Of a DNA stretch of 64,000 nt, positions 26,508 to 35,332 are shown piece after piece; within the stretch, counting starts at the first letter, position 1; every line of letters begins with the position of its first letter. The position numbers and the translations under genes are program-made. The DNA is from Anaeromyxobacter paludicola (GTDB lineage Bacteria; Myxococcota; Myxococcia; Myxococcales; Anaeromyxobacteraceae): assembly GCF_023169965.1 (NCBI RefSeq), contig NZ_AP025592.1:310001-374000 (forward strand). The letters run 5' to 3'. The notes below the pieces were generated by a model. The model searched no databases, was not told the DNA's origin, and saw only the letters and a program-made list of their open reading frames with translations.

Positions 26508-27403
26508 GGGTCGCCGTGACCGGCGCGAACGGGCTCCTCGGCGGCGAGGCCGTGGCGCTGCTCGCGCCGGCGCACGAGGTGCTCGCCGTGGGCCGCGGCG
26601 CCTGCCGGCTGCCGCCGGGGCGCCACCGCTGGGCGGAGGCGGACCTCGGGGACGGGCGCTCCGTCGAGCGGGCCCTGCGCGAGTTCCGCGCCGAGGCGGT
26701 GCTCCACGCCGGCGCCATGACCGACGTGGACGCCTGCGAGCGCGACCCGGAGCAGGCCTGGCGCGTCAACGCCGGCGGGACCGAGCAGGTGGCCCGCGCC
26801 TGCCGCGCGCTCGGGGCGCGGCTGGTGGCCGTCTCCACCGACTACGTGTTCGACGGCGAGGCCGGCCCCTACCGCGAGGAGGACGTCCCGAACCCGCGCG
26901 GCGCCTACGCCCGCTCGAAGCGCGTGGGGGAGGAGGCCGCGCTCCTGCTCGCCCCGGACTGCGCGGTGGCCCGGGTGGCGGTGGTGTACAGCGGCCGCCC
27001 CGGCGCGAAGAGCACCTTCGCCACGCAGATCGTCGAGCGGCTGTCGCGCGGGGAGCCGGTCCGGGCGTTCTGCGACCAGCTCGTCTCGCCGACGCTGGCC
27101 GCCAACGCCGCTGCCATGACCTGCGAGCTGCTCCTCGGGACCTCGTACCGCGGCGTGCTGCACACGAGCGGCGCCACGGTGGTGGACCGCGTCGAGTTCG
27201 CGCGCCGGGTCGCGGCCCGCTTCGGCCTCGCGGGGGAGATCGTGCCGGTGAGGGTGGCCGACGTGCAGCTCGCGTCGCCGCGCCCGCTCCGGAGCGGGCT
27301 GGTCGTGGATCGGGCCCGCGCCCTCCTGCGCGCCCAGCCGCTCGAGCTCGCGGCGCAGCTCGACCGGTTCCACGCGGAGTGGCAGGCGAGGCCGGCCCGG
27401 TGA
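26504..27403 (+). CDS. rfbD: dTDP-4-dehydrorhamnose reductase
   Basis: 299 residues. VTGANGLLGGE near the N-terminus, the RmlD blocks AGAMTDVDACE and STDYVFDGE, then YARSKRVGEEA with the catalytic Tyr/Lys. It performs the last step to dTDP-L-rhamnose with NAD(P)H. GTG 26504 is fixed by the overlap with rfbB; the gene in turn overlaps the transporter gene (GTGA at 27400-27403). Confidence 0.95.
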   Translation: MRVAVTGANGLLGGEAVALLAPAHEVLAVGRGACRLPPGRHRWAEADLGDGRSVERALREFRAEAVLHAGAMTDVDACERDPEQAWRVNAGGTEQVARACRALGARLVAVSTDYVFDGEAGPYREEDVPNPRGAYARSKRVGEEAALLLAPDCAVARVAVVYSGRPGAKSTFATQIVERLSRGEPVRAFCDQLVSPTLAANAAAMTCELLLGTSYRGVLHTSGATVVDRVEFARRVAARFGLAGEIVPVRVADVQLASPRPLRSGLVVDRARALLRAQPLELAAQLDRFHAEWQARPAR

Positions 27404-28197
27404 ACGCCCTCTCGCGCCCCTTCGTGGAGCTCTACCGCTTCCGGGAGCTCCTCGCCCTGCTGGTCGGGCGGGACCTCAAGGTCCGCTACAAGCGGAGCGT
27501 GCTGGGGATGTTCTGGTCCCTGCTCAACCCGCTCCTGCAGATGGTGGTCTACACGCTCGTCTTCTCCACCATCATGAAGGTGGGCGTGCCGCAGTTCCCG
27601 GTCTTCCTGCTCTCCGGGCTCCTGCCCTGGACCCTCATCTCGGTCTCGAGCATCGCCTCGGCGCACGCGCTCCTCAACAACCAGGGGCTGATCCGCAAGG
27701 TGGCGGTGCCGCAGGCGGTCTACCCGATCGCGGTGGTCGGCTCGAAGCTGGTGGACCTGCTCCTCTCGCTCGTGCCGCTCGCCCTCCTCGCCGCGCTCAT
27801 GGGCCGGGTGCCCGGCCCGAGCTGGCTCATGCTCCTCCCGGCGCTCGCCTTCGCGACCGCCTTCACCGCCGGGCTGTCGCTGCTCTTCAGCTCGCTCATG
27901 GTGTTCTTCCGGGACACGCGGCACCTCATCGACATCCTCTTCCAGGTCTGGTTCTACCTGACCCCGGTCATCTACCCCGCGAGCTACCTCGAGAAGCTCC
28001 CGTACCCGGCGGTGCGCCGGGCGCTCGAGCTCAACCCGGCCGCCCCCATCGTCCGCTGCTTCCAGAGCGCCATCTACGACGGGCGCGTCCCCGACCCGCG
28101 CACGCTGCTCCTCGCCGCCGGCTGGGCCGCGCTCTCGCTCGGCGCCGGGCTCGCGATCTTCGAGCGGGTGCAGGACCGCCACATCCACTACTTCTGA
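27400..28197 (+). CDS. wzm: O-antigen ABC transporter, membrane component
   Basis: 265 residues, ABC-2 family permease with six predicted helices. The N-terminal amphipathic segment FRELLALLVGRDLKVRYKRSVLG and the LFQVWFYLTPVIYP motif are typical of Wzm/KpsM/TagG proteins. With the ATPase encoded five bases downstream it flips completed undecaprenyl-linked O-chains across the inner membrane. GTG 27400 is preferred for its GTGA overlap with rfbD; GTG 27379 would add seven residues. Confidence 0.93.
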   Translation: MNALSRPFVELYRFRELLALLVGRDLKVRYKRSVLGMFWSLLNPLLQMVVYTLVFSTIMKVGVPQFPVFLLSGLLPWTLISVSSIASAHALLNNQGLIRKVAVPQAVYPIAVVGSKLVDLLLSLVPLALLAALMGRVPGPSWLMLLPALAFATAFTAGLSLLFSSLMVFFRDTRHLIDILFQVWFYLTPVIYPASYLEKLPYPAVRRALELNPAAPIVRCFQSAIYDGRVPDPRTLLLAAGWAALSLGAGLAIFERVQDRHIHYF

Positions 28198-28201
28198 GAC
28201 G

Positions 28202-28969
28202 ATGCCCGGCTCCCTCTCCTTCCAGCACGTCTCGATCTGCTTCCGGATGCACCGGGAGAAGGTCAACACGCTCAAGGAGGCGATCCTCGGCCGCTTCCGG
28301 CACCTCGGCGCCGCCGACGAGCTCTGGGCGGTGAAGGACGTGAGCTTCGACGTCCGGCCGGGCGAGTCGGTCGGGCTCATCGGGCACAACGGCTCCGGCA
28401 AAAGCACCCTCCTCAAGATGGCCGCCGGCGTGCTCAAGCCGACCCGGGGCACGGTGCGGGTGGACGGCCGCGTCTCGCCGATGATCGAGCTCGCCGCCGG
28501 CTTCGACCCCGACCTCACCGGGCGCGACAACGTCTTCCTGAACGGCGCGCTCATGGGCTACAGCCGCAAGGAGATGGCCCGGAAGTTCGACCGGATCGTC
28601 GAGTTCAGCGAGCTCGGCGAGCTCATCGACATGCCGGTGAAGAACTACAGCTCGGGCATGTACGCCCGGCTCGGGTTCGCCATCGCCGCCGACGTCGAGC
28701 CGGAGATCCTGATCATCGACGAGGTGCTCGCGGTGGGCGACGAGCGCTTCCAGGCCAAGTGCATGGAGCGGATCCGCGCCATCCGGGCGAGCGGCTGCAC
28801 CATCTTCTACGTGTCGCACGGCATGGACTCGGTCGAGGAGCTCTGCGGTCGGGTGCTGGTGATGCACCACGGCGAGCTGGTGTTCGACGGGCCGCCGGTG
28901 CCGGCCATCGCCCGCTACCGCGAGCTGCAGGGCTTCTCGCCGCCCGCGCCCCACAGCCGCGCCGGCTAG
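28202..28969 (+). CDS. wzt: O-antigen ABC transporter, ATPase component
   Basis: 255 residues. Walker A GHNGSGKS starts at about residue 61, the signature is NYSSGM, Walker B is ILIIDEVLAVGD, and the switch histidine is in VSHGMDS. The protein ends shortly after the nucleotide domain, so it lacks the C-terminal carbohydrate-binding domain of Wzt proteins that recognise a chain-terminal cap. Its stop overlaps the convergent GT2 stop (28966-28969). Confidence 0.94.
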   Translation: MPGSLSFQHVSICFRMHREKVNTLKEAILGRFRHLGAADELWAVKDVSFDVRPGESVGLIGHNGSGKSTLLKMAAGVLKPTRGTVRVDGRVSPMIELAAGFDPDLTGRDNVFLNGALMGYSRKEMARKFDRIVEFSELGELIDMPVKNYSSGMYARLGFAIAADVEPEILIIDEVLAVGDERFQAKCMERIRAIRASGCTIFYVSHGMDSVEELCGRVLVMHHGELVFDGPPVPAIARYRELQGFSPPAPHSRAG

Positions 28970-29898
28970 GACGCGCCGCCGCCCCCGCGCCGGAGCCCGG
29001 CCCGGGCGAGCAACCGGTCGCCCGCCGCGAGCAGCCCCGCGCCGGCGCCCCGCAGGTGGGCCCCCGCGAGCCGGCCCCGCCCGCGCGCGAGCGCGAGCGG
29101 CGCGGCCACCCCGGCCCGCCAGGCCGCCAGGAGCGGCGCCGCCGCGAGCACGAAGGGCACCGGCCAGTGCGCCGCCACGAAGCGCAGGTGGTTGCGGGCG
29201 AGCCAGTACTTCTGCCGGGGCGAGCCCGCGCCGAAGCTCTTGCCGAACCCGTGGAGGGCCCGGGCGCCCGGCACGTAGCGGGACTCGAAGCCCCGGCGCG
29301 CCGCCCGGAGCGACAGGTCGGCGTCCTCGTAGTAGGCCCAGTAGCCCGGGTCGAAGAGGCCGATCTCCCGCAGCGCCTCGGCCCGGCAGAGGAGGGCGCC
29401 CCCGGTGAGCCCCGCCACCGGCCCCTCCGGCCGGCGCAGCGCCGCGACCGGCAGGCCGAAGTCGCGGTCCTTCACCCGCCCGAGCCGGTCGAGCACGAGG
29501 CCGGTCGAGTTCACGCGGTCGGGCGCGTCCCCGAGGAGCAGGAGCCCGCCGAGCAGCGCCGCCCGGGGGTGGGCCTCGCCGGCGGCGACGAGGGCCGCGA
29601 GCCACCCCGGCTGCACCACCACGTCCGGGTTCACCACGCCGAGCCAGCGGGCCCCGGCCTCGAGCCCCCGCCGCAGCCCCACGTTGTTCGCCTCGGCGAA
29701 GCCGGCGTTGCGCCCGAGCGGCAGCCACCCCACGCCGGGGAACCGGGCCACCGCCGCCGCGCTCGCGTCGGCGGAGCCGTTGTCCACCACGAGGACCTCG
29801 GGGCGGGGCGACTGGGCGAGGAGCGCCTCGAGGCAGGCGGGGAGCAGCGCGGCGCCGTTCCAGTTGACCACCACGATGAAGGCGCCGGGGTCGGCCAT
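28966..29898 (-). CDS. Glycosyltransferase family 2, rhamnosyltransferase-like
   Basis: 310 residues. VVVNWNGAALLPACLEALL, VVDNGSADASA, NAGFAEANNVGL and VVNPDVVV (metal motif) form a standard GT2 catalytic domain; FDPGYWAYYEDADLSLRA is the acceptor-side block. Such WbbL-like proteins often add rhamnose from dTDP-rhamnose, which is made by the neighbouring genes. ATG 29898 is used rather than GTG 29916. It is the only minus-strand gene between wzt and the sugar-phosphate transferase. Confidence 0.87.
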   Translation of the reverse strand: MADPGAFIVVVNWNGAALLPACLEALLAQSPRPEVLVVDNGSADASAAAVARFPGVGWLPLGRNAGFAEANNVGLRRGLEAGARWLGVVNPDVVVQPGWLAALVAAGEAHPRAALLGGLLLLGDAPDRVNSTGLVLDRLGRVKDRDFGLPVAALRRPEGPVAGLTGGALLCRAEALREIGLFDPGYWAYYEDADLSLRAARRGFESRYVPGARALHGFGKSFGAGSPRQKYWLARNHLRFVAAHWPVPFVLAAAPLLAAWRAGVAAPLALARGRGRLAGAHLRGAGAGLLAAGDRLLARAGLRRGGGGAS

Positions 29899-29941
29899 CG
29901 CGACCGGCGGTAACACGCGCCACCCGGAGGGTCAAGGCAGG

Positions 29942-29971
29942 TTGGTTCAATTGGCGCGGGGCGCGTAGTAG
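29942..29971 (+). promoter_or_regulatory. Probable promoter of the polyprenyl sugar-phosphate transferase gene
   Basis: TTGGTT (29942-29947), an 18-base spacer, then TAGTAG (29966-29971); an overlapping TAGATT (29969-29974) is an alternative -10. The layout copies the TTG-N18-TAG promoters at 24.1-24.2 kb. AGGAGG at 29987-29992 then lies in the leader of the gene starting at 30006. Confidence 0.45.
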
Positions 29972-30005
29972 ATTCCGGTCGCCGCCAGGAGGCGCGCGCG
30001 ACCTC

Positions 30006-31439
30006 ATGCTCAAGCAACAGGCCAGGCTGGTCTCGACGGGGCTCCGGCTCTGGGACCTCTGCATGCTCTCGGTGGCGTTCCCCATCGCCTACCGGGTGCG
30101 CGACGCGCTGCCCCGCTTCGGGCTCACGCTGCCCGGCGCCGACGAGCTCCCGGGCCTCTACCCCATCTCGCGCTACTACGGCCTCCTCGTCACCTCCCTG
30201 CTGCTCTGGATCGCGGCGGCGCGCTGGTCGGCGGTCTACCAGGCCTACCGGACCCGCCCGCTCTGGGTGGAGCTGTGGCGCATCGCCCGCTCGCTCCTGC
30301 TGGTGGCGGTGGCGGTGGCGGCCATCGGCTTCGCCCTCCACCAGAGCGACGTCTCCCGCAGCTTCGTCGCCGTCTACTACGCGGTGGTCTTCGCGCTGGT
30401 GCTGGCGCACCGGGTCGGGCTGCGGCTCCTCGCCCGGGCCGCCCGCCGGCGGGGCTACAACACGCGCTCCTACGCCGTGGTCGGCTCGGGCGACCTGGGG
30501 CTCGGGATCGTCCACGCCGTCGCCGCCCACCCGCACTGGGGGCTGGTCTTCGCGGGCTGGATCCTCGAGGAGGGCACGCCGGCCCCGCGGGAGGGGCGGG
30601 TGCTGGGCGGGCTCGCCGAGCTCGGCGCCATCCTGGAGCGGGAGGTGCTCGACGAGGTGGTCTTCGCCGTCCCGCGCGAGCAGCTCGCCACCATCGAGCA
30701 GGCGGTGCACCAGTGCGAGGAGCAGGGGGTGGGCGCGAAGGTCTGCCTCGACCTCTTCCCGCGCCGGGTCGCCCGCCTGGAGCTGGAGGAGCTCGAGGGC
30801 GTGCCGGTCCTCTCCTTCACCACCATCCCCCAGGACGCCATCGCGCTCTTCGCGAAGCGGGCCTTCGACATCGTGGTGAGCGCGCTCGTGCTCCTGCTCG
30901 GCGCCCCGGTCTTCCTGGCCATCGCCGCGGCGGTGAAGCTCGACTCGCGCGGGCCGGTCTTCTTCCGCCAGCGCCGGGTGGGCCTCAACGGGCGCGAGTT
31001 CACGCTCCTCAAGTTCCGCTCCATGGTCTCCGGCGCGGAGCGGCTGCACCAGAAGATGCGGCGCCGGAGCCAGGTGTCGGGGCCGGTCTACAAGCACGCC
31101 CAGGACCCGCGCATCACGCCGGTGGGGCGCTGGCTGCGGCGCACCTCGCTCGACGAGCTGCCGCAGTTCTGGAACGTCCTCAAGGGCGAGATGAGCGTGG
31201 TCGGGCCGCGGCCGCCCATCCCGGAGGAGGTGCGGGAGTACCAGCGCTGGCAGCGGCGCCGCCTCAGCATGAAGCCCGGGATCACCTGCACCTGGCAGGT
31301 GAGCGGGCGGAGCGAGATCGACTTCGAGCGCTGGATGGCGCTCGACCTCGCCTACATCGACAACTGGTCGCTCTGGCTCGACCTGCGCATCTTCCTCCTC
31401 ACCATCCCGGCGGTGCTGACGGGGAGGGGCGCCCGCTGA
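30006..31439 (+). CDS. Undecaprenyl-phosphate sugar-1-phosphate transferase (WbaP/WcaJ-type PNPT)
   Basis: 477 residues with the full-length PNPT layout: four hydrophobic helices in the first 150 residues, a central Rossmann-like domain (SYAVVGSGDLGLGI), then the catalytic bacterial sugar transferase domain from about 280. The catalytic part has KRAFDIVVS, the LLKFRSMV and RTSLDELPQFWNVLKGEMS blocks, VGPRPP and the terminal KPGITCTWQVSGR. It starts lipid-linked O-chain synthesis by moving a hexose-1-phosphate to undecaprenyl phosphate; the sugar cannot be told from sequence. The last four bases overlap the next gene (CTGA). Confidence 0.93.
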   Translation: MLKQQARLVSTGLRLWDLCMLSVAFPIAYRVRDALPRFGLTLPGADELPGLYPISRYYGLLVTSLLLWIAAARWSAVYQAYRTRPLWVELWRIARSLLLVAVAVAAIGFALHQSDVSRSFVAVYYAVVFALVLAHRVGLRLLARAARRRGYNTRSYAVVGSGDLGLGIVHAVAAHPHWGLVFAGWILEEGTPAPREGRVLGGLAELGAILEREVLDEVVFAVPREQLATIEQAVHQCEEQGVGAKVCLDLFPRRVARLELEELEGVPVLSFTTIPQDAIALFAKRAFDIVVSALVLLLGAPVFLAIAAAVKLDSRGPVFFRQRRVGLNGREFTLLKFRSMVSGAERLHQKMRRRSQVSGPVYKHAQDPRITPVGRWLRRTSLDELPQFWNVLKGEMSVVGPRPPIPEEVREYQRWQRRRLSMKPGITCTWQVSGRSEIDFERWMALDLAYIDNWSLWLDLRIFLLTIPAVLTGRGAR

Positions 31440-32047
31440 CGCCCGACCTGCGGCGGCGCGTCGAGGAGGCGGCGGCGGTCCTGCGCGCCGGCGGCCTCGT
31501 CGCCTATCCCACCGAGACCTTCTACGGGCTCGGCGCGCTCGCCTCCTCCCCGGAGGCCATCGCCCGGCTCGCCGCCGCCAAGCTCCGCCCGGAGGGGAAG
31601 CCGCTCCCGCTCCTCGCCGCCACGCCCGAGGCGGCCTTCGCCGTCGCGGCGCGGGTGACGCCGCTCGCGGCCCGGCTCGCCGCCCGCTTCTGGCCCGGCC
31701 CGCTCACGCTGGTGCTCGAGGCGGCGCCCGGGCTCGCGCCCGAGATCACCGCCGGCGCCGGGACGGTGGCCGTGCGGGTGCCCGGCAGCGAGGTGGCGCG
31801 GGAGCTCTCCCGGCTCGCGGGAGGCCCCCTCATCTCGACCAGCGCCAACCTCTCCGGCGGCCCGCCCCCGGCCCGGGCCGAGGCGCTCGACCCCGCCCTG
31901 CGCGCCCGGCTCGACCTCGTCCTCGACGCCGGGCCCACGCCCGGGGGACTCGCCAGCACGCTCGCCGACGTCACCGGGGCGGCGCCGCGCCAGGTGCGCG
32001 CCGGGGCGGTGCCCTGGGCGGAGATCCTGGCCGCCGCCGGAGGCTGA
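31436..32047 (+). CDS. Sua5/YciO/YrdC family protein, L-threonylcarbamoyladenylate synthase-like, apparent CTG start
   Basis: 203 residues with the YrdC fold: GGLVAYPTETFYGLG near the N-terminus, KLRPEGKPLPLL (the KxR-type nucleotide site), FWPGPLTLVLE, and PLISTSANLSGG. TsaC/Sua5 proteins make threonylcarbamoyl-AMP for tRNA t6A modification; the shorter YciO relatives are less certain. No ATG, GTG or TTG exists in frame upstream of the conserved domain. CTG 31436 overlaps the previous stop as CTGA and has a GGGGAGGGG stretch six bases before it, so a CTG start is the best reading. Confidence 0.82.
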   Translation: MTPDLRRRVEEAAAVLRAGGLVAYPTETFYGLGALASSPEAIARLAAAKLRPEGKPLPLLAATPEAAFAVAARVTPLAARLAARFWPGPLTLVLEAAPGLAPEITAGAGTVAVRVPGSEVARELSRLAGGPLISTSANLSGGPPPARAEALDPALRARLDLVLDAGPTPGGLASTLADVTGAAPRQVRAGAVPWAEILAAAGG

Positions 32048-32075
32048 TCCGGGCGCCCGGACGGCGCGGCTTCGC

Positions 32076-32105
32076 TTGCGCCCCTCGCTCCCGGTGGGCT
32101 AGGTT
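32076..32105 (+). promoter_or_regulatory. Probable promoter of the DUF1015 gene
   Basis: TTGCGC (32076-32081), an 18-base spacer, TAGGTT (32100-32105). It belongs to the same TTG-N18-TAG pattern as the promoters at 24.1-24.2 kb. Transcription would start within a few bases of GTG 32115, so the mRNA may be nearly leaderless. Confidence 0.45.
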
Positions 32106-32114
32106 CCGGCACCC

Positions 32115-33455
32115 GTGGCCGCCATCGCGCCATTTCGCGGAATCCGCTTCGCCACCGCTCGCGCGGGCCGGCTCGGCGAGCTCATCTCCCCGCCGTACGA
32201 CTGCATCTCGCCGGGGCAGCAGGAGCAGCTGCTGGGGCGCAGCCCGTACAACGTCACCCACCTCATCCTCGGCAAGGAGAAGGCCGGCGACGGGCCGGGG
32301 GAGAACAAGTACACGCGGGCGGCGCACACCTTCCAGGACTGGCTCGCCGAGGGGATCCTGCGGGTCGATCCCAGGCCCGCCATCTACCCCTCGGAGCAGT
32401 CGTTCACCGCGCCCGACGGCCGCCGGCTCACCCGCCGCGGCGTGATCGTCGCCTGCCGGCTCACCGACTATCGCGAGGGGCTCGTCATCCCCCACGAGAA
32501 GACGCTCTCCGCGCCCAAGGTGGACCGGCTCGAGCTCATCCGGAACGTGAAGGCGAACCTCTCGCCGGTGTTCGGCTTCTACCAGGACGACCTGCACGAG
32601 GTGACGGGGGCCGTCGCCCCCTCCGCGCTCGAGACCATCGCCGAGGCGATCTCGGACGACGGGGTGCACCACCGGCTCTGGCGCGTGGACGACCCCGCGG
32701 TCATCGCCACCGTCCGCGAGATCCTCGCGCCGAAGCGCGTGTTCATCGCCGACGGCCACACGCGCTACGAGACCGCGCTCACCTACCGCGACGAGCTCGA
32801 CCGGGCGCGGCCGGGGCTGCCGGAGGACGGCGGGCACCGCTACGTGCTCATGTACCTCTGCGCGACGAGCGACCCGGGCGTGGTCATCTACCCGACGCAC
32901 CGGGTGGTCTTCGGCCTGCCGGACCTGGAGCTCTCGACCCTGCTGCCCCGGCTCGAGCGCTGGTTCCGGGTGGAGACGCTCGAGGAGGACGTGCGGCGCA
33001 CCGCCGGCCGGGCCTGGGCGGTGTCGAAGCTCGCCGAGCACGGCGGCAAGTCCACCGCCTTCCTGATGGTGAGCGCCGCCGACCAGAAGGCGCGCGTCCT
33101 CACGCTGCGCGACGACGCCGACCTCGGCATCCCCGAACTGCCGCGGAACGACACGCTGCGCGCGCTCGACGTCGAGATCCTCCACGGGCTGATCTTCGAG
33201 CACGTGCTCGGCCTCTCGCTCGACGCCCAGGAGCACGAGCGGAGCCTCGGCTTCGTGCGCGACACCGGCGAGGCCATCCACGGCGCGCTCGCGGGCCGCT
33301 ACCAGCTCGCCTTCGTGGTGAACCCCACCCCGATGTGGCAGGTGCAGGCGGTCGCCGACGCCAGCGAGACCATGCCCCAGAAGAGCACCTTCTTCTACCC
33401 GAAGCTCGCGACCGGCATGGTGATGCGGGCGGTGGACCCCGCCGAGCGGCCGTAG
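32115..33455 (+). CDS. DUF1015 family protein
   Basis: 446 residues, the standard length. Family landmarks are PFRGIRFA at the start, [59 protein letters not shown] and the C-terminal [17 protein letters not shown]. The biochemical role of the family is not established; it is widespread and cytosolic. GTG 32115 matches the family N-terminus. Confidence 0.9.
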   Translation: MAAIAPFRGIRFATARAGRLGELISPPYDCISPGQQEQLLGRSPYNVTHLILGKEKAGDGPGENKYTRAAHTFQDWLAEGILRVDPRPAIYPSEQSFTAPDGRRLTRRGVIVACRLTDYREGLVIPHEKTLSAPKVDRLELIRNVKANLSPVFGFYQDDLHEVTGAVAPSALETIAEAISDDGVHHRLWRVDDPAVIATVREILAPKRVFIADGHTRYETALTYRDELDRARPGLPEDGGHRYVLMYLCATSDPGVVIYPTHRVVFGLPDLELSTLLPRLERWFRVETLEEDVRRTAGRAWAVSKLAEHGGKSTAFLMVSAADQKARVLTLRDDADLGIPELPRNDTLRALDVEILHGLIFEHVLGLSLDAQEHERSLGFVRDTGEAIHGALAGRYQLAFVVNPTPMWQVQAVADASETMPQKSTFFYPKLATGMVMRAVDPAERP

Positions 33456-33514
33456 GGCGGGCGGACGCCCGGTCGCCCGGAGCGCGCGAGACGCGCTCCC
33501 CTTCCGCGAAGGAC

Positions 33515-33535
33515 CCGATTGCGCTAGACAATCGG
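33515..33535. promoter_or_regulatory. Perfect dyad just upstream of hemB
   Basis: CCGATTG (33515-33521), seven bases, CAATCGG (33529-33535): a perfect 7-base inverted repeat three bases before ATG 33539. It encloses TAGACA (33525-33530), which could be a -10 element. It may be an operator overlapping the promoter or an RNA hairpin next to the start codon. Confidence 0.45.
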
Positions 33536-33538
33536 TCC

Positions 33539-34564
33539 ATGCCATTCCCCCAGGAACGACCGCGCCGCCTCCGCCGCACCGAGGCCCTGCGCGGCCTGGT
33601 CCGCGAGACCACCCTCGCCCCCGACGACCTCATCCTCCCGCTCTTCGCCGCGCCCGGCCAGAAGGTCCGGCGGCCGGTCGGCAGCATGCCCGGGGTCTTC
33701 CAGCTCTCGGTGGACGAGGTGGTGGCCGAGGCGCAGGCGGCCTACGACGCGGGCGTCCGCTCCGTCATCCTCTTCGGCATCCCCACCCGCAAGGACGCCA
33801 CCGGCACCTCCGCCTGGGACGACGCCGAGCCGGTGCAGCAGGCGGTGCGCGCGCTGAAGGAGCGAGTGCCCGGCCTGGTGGTGATGACCGACGTCTGCAT
33901 GTGCGAGTACACCGACCACGGCCACTGCGGCGTGCTCAAGCCGGCCAAGGTCGGCGCCCCCGGCTCCGAGCTGGTGGTGGACAACGACGCCACCCTCGAG
34001 CTCCTGGTGAAGGAGGCGGTCTCCCACGCCCGCGCCGGCGCCGACGTGGTCGCGCCCTCCGACATGATGGACGGCCGGATCGGCGCCCTCCGGGCCGGGC
34101 TCGACCAGGCCGGCTTCGACGACGTGCCCATCATGTCCTACGCGGCGAAGTACGCCGGCGCCTTCTACGGCCCGTTCCGCGACGCCGCCGAGAGCGCGCC
34201 GGTGGCCGGCGCCGGGATCCCCAAGGACCGCAAGGGCTACCAGATGGACCCCGCCAACGCCCGCGAGGCGCTGCGCGAGGTGGCGCTCGACGTGGCCGAG
34301 GGCGCCGACATGCTGATGGTGAAGCCGGCGGTGCCGTACCTCGACGTGGTCCGCCAGATCCGCGACCGCTACGACCTGCCGCTCGCCGCGTACCACGTGT
34401 CGGGCGAGTACGCGATGATCAAGGCGGCGGCCCGGAACGGCTGGATCGACGGCGAGCGGGTGCTGCTCGAGACGCTCCTCTGCTGCCGCCGCGCCGGCGC
34501 CGACCTCATCCTCACCTACGGCGCGGTCGAGGCGGCCCGGCTCCTCACCGGCCGCCGGCCTTGA
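33539..34564 (+). CDS. hemB: Delta-aminolevulinic acid dehydratase (porphobilinogen synthase)
   Basis: 341 residues. The zinc-site cysteines are in [14 protein letters not shown], so this is the zinc-dependent type. The two active-site lysines are K204 ([16 protein letters not shown]) and K262 ([12 protein letters not shown]). It condenses two 5-aminolevulinate molecules to porphobilinogen for haem synthesis. No Shine-Dalgarno precedes ATG 33539, and a perfect dyad sits right before it. The stop overlaps the next gene (TTGA). Confidence 0.97.
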   Translation: MPFPQERPRRLRRTEALRGLVRETTLAPDDLILPLFAAPGQKVRRPVGSMPGVFQLSVDEVVAEAQAAYDAGVRSVILFGIPTRKDATGTSAWDDAEPVQQAVRALKERVPGLVVMTDVCMCEYTDHGHCGVLKPAKVGAPGSELVVDNDATLELLVKEAVSHARAGADVVAPSDMMDGRIGALRAGLDQAGFDDVPIMSYAAKYAGAFYGPFRDAAESAPVAGAGIPKDRKGYQMDPANAREALREVALDVAEGADMLMVKPAVPYLDVVRQIRDRYDLPLAAYHVSGEYAMIKAAARNGWIDGERVLLETLLCCRRAGADLILTYGAVEAARLLTGRRP

Positions 34565-34773
34565 GCGAGCCGCTCTACAAGGTGGTGGAGGTCTCCCCGG
34601 TGACGGAGGAGAGCCTGGAGCGCGTCCTCAACGAGCGCGCCGGACAGGGCTACGGCTTCGAGTCGATCCACTTCGTCATGCGCGAGGGCTCGCACCGCCC
34701 CGCCATGGCGTACCTGTTCTTCACGCGCGGGGGCGACGAGGAGCCGGAGCCCCCCGCGCCCGCCGAGGCCTGA
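34561..34773 (+). CDS. Small conserved-looking protein (DUF4177-like)
   Basis: 70 residues: an alternating strand-helix-strand pattern ([42 protein letters not shown]) followed by an acidic/Pro tail. The length and layout resemble DUF4177 proteins, of unknown function. TTG 34561 overlaps the hemB stop (TTGA); there is no Shine-Dalgarno, so translation probably depends on hemB. It ends one base before the next gene. Confidence 0.65.
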   Translation: MSEPLYKVVEVSPVTEESLERVLNERAGQGYGFESIHFVMREGSHRPAMAYLFFTRGGDEEPEPPAPAEA

Positions 34774-34774
34774 G

Positions 34775-35311
34775 ATGCCCGACCCCCGCCGCGAGGGATC
34801 GCCCTACCCGAAGGCCGACCTCACGCTGCGCGGGCTCGCGCGCGCCGCCGACTTCACCCTGGCGTTCCTGGTGGCGCGGCTCGGCCACGACCACGAGCTC
34901 GGCATCCTGCTGGCGGCGCTCTACCTGCTCGCCGCCGACGGGCTCATGCACGGGCAGTCCTTCGGCAAGCGCATGTTCGGCGTGCGCGCGATGGTGGTCC
35001 CGCGCCGGGCGCCGGTCGGGTGGCGCGAGTCGTTCATCCGCAACGCGCCCTTCGCGGTGGTGGCGCTCTTCGGCGCCGCGCCGCTGCTCTGGATCGCGCT
35101 CCCGGCGGTGGCCATCGCCGTGCTCGGGTACGAGAGCTGGCGGGTGCTGCGGGATCCGCTCGGGCTCCGGCTCGGCGACGCCCTCGCCGACACGCAGGTG
35201 GTCGACGCCAAGGTGGTCTCGCGCATCGAGGTGCGGGTGCTCCCCGACCTCGGCGCCGCGGCGCCCACGCCCGAGGGGCCGTCCGCCAGCTCGGCGCGCC
35301 TGCGCCAGTAG
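34775..35311 (+). CDS. RDD family membrane protein
   Basis: 178 residues. The RDD layout is visible: LRGLARAADFTLAFLVARL with the Arg and Asp of the first helix, HGQSFGKRMFGVRAMV between helices, and further hydrophobic segments at about 88-120. The C-terminal 40 residues are soluble and Ala/Pro/Ser rich. RDD proteins are small inner-membrane proteins of mostly unknown role. It sits between hemB and the tandem ATP-grasp gene on the same strand. Confidence 0.8.
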   Translation: MPDPRREGSPYPKADLTLRGLARAADFTLAFLVARLGHDHELGILLAALYLLAADGLMHGQSFGKRMFGVRAMVVPRRAPVGWRESFIRNAPFAVVALFGAAPLLWIALPAVAIAVLGYESWRVLRDPLGLRLGDALADTQVVDAKVVSRIEVRVLPDLGAAAPTPEGPSASSARLRQ

Positions 35312-35332
35312 CTTCCACGAAGGGGGATCCGC

